Part shown: positions 60,158 to 64,000 of the stretch, one piece after another
Layout of the letters: each line of letters opens with the position of its first letter
Position numbering within the stretch: the first letter of the stretch is position 1
NCBI GenBank assembly: GCA_964036155.1
Contig: OZ038422.1
Span: 44,849,201-44,913,200 of the forward strand
Reading direction: 5' to 3'
DNA: 64,000 nucleotides
Source: Diploscapter coronatus
Lineage: Eukaryota > Nematoda > Chromadorea > Rhabditida > Rhabditidae
The notes under the pieces: generated by a model
Told to the model about the DNA's origin: nothing
Database searches by the model: none
The model's input: only the letters and a program-made list of their open reading frames with translations
Made by a program: the position numbers and the translations under genes

Positions 60158-63100
60158 TGTGCAAAATAATCAAAAACGACAATAATTTCTAGATGCCAGA
60201 AATTATACCAGTAATCGAATGAAGGTGATAGTTCAGGACATCTGAATTTCAAAAGTAAACAACATTTCAATTTTCAGTTATCAACAGAAAATTACGACAA
60301 AAAATTGGGTCAAAATACACGAATATTCGAATCGAAATTTCCTGCACATTTACCTAGAGAACTAATAATTTCATGATATCAAATTCCCCTTGTTTTGTTC
60401 AGTTTTATTCGAGTGCGCCTTACTAGTGTTTCTGTGGGTAGAAAAACCAAACGGAGGAATTATGAAAATTAGGAAATTCGAGAGGACCGAAAATGCAGAG
60501 TTCTGCTGAAATTGCTCCACATACGTGGGGTTGGACTAAATTTGGCAACCAAGCTCTATTTTCATTTGGCAAGTGCAGCACCAAACATATATAAATATGG
60601 CCCTTAGGCTCTAAGCTCTGCTCAGAATCTACTGAATCGGCTCCTTTTTCTTTCCCCGAAAAGGCCCTTGCCCCAGCCCTGGGCTTGTGTTTTTGTCTTC
60701 TATTGGTCCTCTTGTATTACACGATTAGAGAAGGAAATAAATAGAAAATGAAAGGGAAAGAGAAAAAGGGTAAATTCCGACTCAGATTTGGGTTCTGGAG
60801 GTAGGGGGAAATGAGTGCCTACACAATGCATACTCAGATGGACTAATGCGGGAGAATACCTGCTTGATTCTGGGATTGAAGACAAGGAAAACTAGGGTGG
60901 ATTTTCGACAGGGCAATATGAGCCTCCCTCCCTCAGCTATCTCGATTTTGAATCTTTTCAATCCGCTCGCTGACCACTCGGATAAAAATAGGATTTGAGT
61001 GGATAAAAGGATATTATGACGGCCAATGTAATAGAACTTCATTTTTTGGAAAATATCGAAAATAATAACAAAGAGTGGATAAATTTTCGTAACGCAAATT
61101 GAAAATTATAGCTTGCAAAACATCAAAATGTGTAAAATGCAGACGCGAAAGAAAATGCATAGAGTTTTCGTATAATAATGCCTCAATCTCGATATTAGCT
61201 TGAACGGATAATAAGTTATCACCTGACTCAATCTAATGAAATCGGAACATGAGATACGAAATCTCCTTGTATCAAAGTACATTTTAACCTCGAAAGCTGA
61301 ACAAGCAATTGAATATCCGAAAAATGTCCTATTTTGGTCATAGTCATATGCTCGAATATCTCGGATTTCAATTTAGTACAAACTAATATCCATTCATTTT
61401 CTGTAAAGTATGAGTAATGTAAATATTGTACCTTCGTCATGATATGGATAAAATTATAAAATTCAAGTAGAGTTTCAAAAATCCTCATTTTTATGAAAGA
61501 AAAGACAGGCTGAAAGCTGATGACGCGGTTTATTTTAATTTTGCATGTTATATTCACTCGATATGATCATGTCGTGACAAAGTACAACTTCAATATCAAT
61601 CTTTAAACGCTGCACATAAATGAAAAATTGAGAGATAGCGTGCTGGTCAGAAGAAGGTTCTCTTTCTCTGAGCATCGTATGAGATGAAGCTTCAAATATT
61701 TTCAATCTAGAGCATAACAAAATATTTGAAGAAAGATATTATCATGTATGGAAGCTGTTTTGCTCGTTTCGAATGCAGAAAATACGGGATCTCGAAGTTT
61801 AATTATGGGATTCAGAACTGAGCAAGTAGATGAAGAAGCTACATTTGAGGAATAGGCAAATGCGAACAGGAAATTAAGACTTGCGCAGAAGAGCAAAGAG
61901 CTGTGAATATGATATAAATATGCAGCGGCAGAAGGGGAGCGGATACTTGAAAAACCTCGAAAAATATAATGTTCTGCAAGAAGAACACTAATCACAATGT
62001 GTGATGTGATTATCCTACAGTAGCCCCAACGACGAAGAAATATCATCGGAATCAGCAGAGAATTAAGGCAGATGAAAGAATAGCCATAAGACGAAAAATC
62101 AAGAATTTGCAGAGCAAGTAAGTCATAATCACATTGGGCGGAAATGATAAAAGTTACAGGCTTAAAATATTTTTGACTTCATCTTTTCGAAATGTGATTT
62201 CTTGTTTGTTAGGACAGAATTTGAAATGAAATTTAGCCTTCTCCATAGATGTTGAATCTTATCTAGAAAGTCTAATCAGAACCTCATACCTTGATATATA
62301 ACTAGCACCAATGCAATAAATAAAATTTTATAACCATTAAAGTCTGTTCGAATCATAAATCCCGACTATACGAAAATGCGAAAGATGCCTGAAAAGTACT
62401 CGCCGTACGAAAATATGCTCGAATGGTTATTTTTATGTGCGCGACATTTGTTTGCATTGCATCAAGTTATTTCGAGGGAGAATTTGAATTCGGGTAAAAA
62501 AACTCGCGCTCTGTGCGAATTCGGCAGGATACGGAAGAGCTGATTAGCCTTTCCGACGCAAAGTCGACATTTTTACGCACAAAATGCCGTGTTGTGACAC
62601 GGAGCGAAAGAAAGCAATGCAGAAACTGCATAAAGAAGCGGAAAGAAATAGAAAAAACAGACTGAAAAGGGGAAGAATCGGGGGGAATTGGAATGGAATG
62701 AAGTCGGTCCGCGCAGGCCTGAAAGCCTGAGAAAGGCAGGAAGTATGAATCCATGGGTAGAAGGGCAGAAAAGAGTACTGAACTAAAGGAATAAGAGATA
62801 TCCATAAAAGGGAGTAAATAGAGTACATGGAGTTGCAGAGCATAGAAGAAGTGTCGTATTCAGGGTTTTGCGAATCTCAATGCAAACTGAAAATGCACTG
62901 CAGAGTAGCATAGCAGTTGGAGCTGCACAATAGGAAACTTGCATCAGTCAAATAAAAGCAAAATCATTGTTGAAATTGACTTTAATTTACAGCTACAATT
63001 TGGCTGTGCTAAGGTTTATTTTCAGTTGCAGTTCCAATTTTTGTCGCTAAGAAAATCCCAAAAAATCTCTGGTCGTACTATAAGACTCCTCCTTCAAGAA

Positions 63101-64000
63101 CACTTCAATTGTGGCCGCATTCAAAGCTCTTCCCTCCCTGCCTGCAAAAAGCAAACCCGATCCGAAGAATCTAATTTTCTCGATTTTTCTTATCTACTCT
63201 CTCGAAGTTCAATGCGCAGCGCAGACTACGTGAAAAGAGAATAGAGAAGTTGGGGGTGGCGAAGGGAACGTGAAAATGAAGGGTAGAGGATTCTTGGTGA
63301 ATGATCGAATCAGGCAAATCAGATTGAAACAAAGGAACCGTCAAAAAATAGCTGAAATCGTGCAAAGTCATTTGGATATCTGACCAGAAACGACTAAAAT
63401 GGGCAAAAATAGAAGAATGAAGAGGTGACGATGAAATTTCAAATGAAGAGTCGCTGAAATGCACGAATGAATCAGAAAATACGCATAAAAATGAACAAAA
63501 TCCGGCGTAATGAGGGTTTAAAAGAAAATCTTCCACTTTGGCGAATGATGCTCCTCTTTGAATGATACCGCAACAATTTGAGGGCGAAAGAAAATAACAA
63601 AATGAGCTTCATCAAAGGAGACAGAGAGCCACGCAAAAGGCAATTTCATCAGAAGAAAAGACGCAGTTTAAGTCAGACATTTCGCCGTTCAAGCAGCCGA
63701 ACTTCGCCAAATAAAAACGATAATTTCCTTTCAATGCGTCTATTTGAAAATAGCCTAATTTTAACAACTTCTCATGTGATTGCTTTTGCGCAAATTTCCG
63801 GTGAATAGAGGGAGTTTTGGATTTGGATTTCGACTTCAAATAAATGGATAGCGATAAAGTTCATTGGTCTTGTTTTGTTCATTACGTCTTTCTGACCAAA
63901 ATAAGCTCCGTTCTTCAGAAACCAGATTCTGGATTTAGATCTACAAGCTAACAAATTGACGCTACTCGATAGAACACTAAAAGCCTCGTCTAACTCAATT
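60158..64000. other. Upstream flank of the minus-strand GPCR, no supported gene
   Basis: The + strand is purine-rich here (pyrimidine-rich on the minus strand), the mirror of the 49-57 kb region. This explains the Ser/Phe-rich minus-strand frames at 62467-63536. A patch at 60600-61000 is slightly less AT-rich. No RNA gene or repeat recognised. Confidence 0.45.

Noticed and set aside
1..64000. CRISPR arrays, bacterial operons, rRNA genes
   Set aside because: None seen; the spliced gene structure is clearly eukaryotic and no rRNA-like or regularly spaced repeat arrays were found by eye.

Overview
The window looks like genomic DNA of a nematode. Reasons: the exons are short and comparatively GC-rich, sitting in AT-rich surroundings. 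Introns are bounded by GT(A/G)AG donors and TTTCAG acceptors. Several ATGs lie directly behind a TTTCAG, which fits spliced-leader trans-splicing. One gene encodes six-cysteine chitin-binding domains of the eggshell/CPG type, and two or three genes encode 7TM receptors, one of them a sex-peptide/myoinhibitory-peptide receptor relative. All gene models were built by hand from frames and splice sites; exon coordinates are given in each entry. No database search was possible, so family names rest on recognised motifs.

Region 1 (1.2-17.1 kb, all + strand): four tandem paralogues encoding C3HC4 RING-finger proteins. They share a RING, a following helix and an LP/LS..EI..R.R.V.ELK..FE segment, then very different disordered tails. 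At least three carry SUMO-interaction-like motifs (hydrophobic core plus acidic run), so a SUMO-directed ubiquitin-ligase array is a reasonable hypothesis. Introns hold several small foldback elements.

Region 2 (17.8-27.2 kb): a repeat-rich segment bounded by a direct duplication of about 640 bp. Each copy holds the upstream region and first exon of a membrane-receptor-like gene. Between the copies lie two long-armed foldback elements flanked by TTAA, a Tc1-like end, a 121-bp near-perfect palindrome with 8-bp target duplications, a 71-residue protein gene whose first intron holds the second foldback, and a small secreted-peptide gene that runs into the arm of a third foldback.

Region 3 (27.1-31.3 kb): a divergent serpentine-like receptor on +, with a tRNA-derived SINE (20-bp target duplication, poly-A tail) in an intron. 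A GPCR-like coding fragment follows on the minus strand.

Region 4 (31.3-40 kb) shows no gene I can support, only a Tc1-like MITE. Region 5 (40.0-45.3 kb) is a 12-exon sex-peptide-receptor-related GPCR on +. Region 6 (46.2-48.2 kb) is a secreted mucin/chitin-binding CPG-like protein on +. Region 7 (48.2-57.5 kb) is non-coding as far as I can see, with strand-asymmetric composition. Region 8 (57.6-60.2 kb) is a class-A neuropeptide-type GPCR on the minus strand. The last 3.8 kb shows no gene.

The RING cluster is a local gene family. The receptor genes are neighbours but are not obviously co-regulated. The CPG-like gene is functionally separate (eggshell or other chitin matrix).
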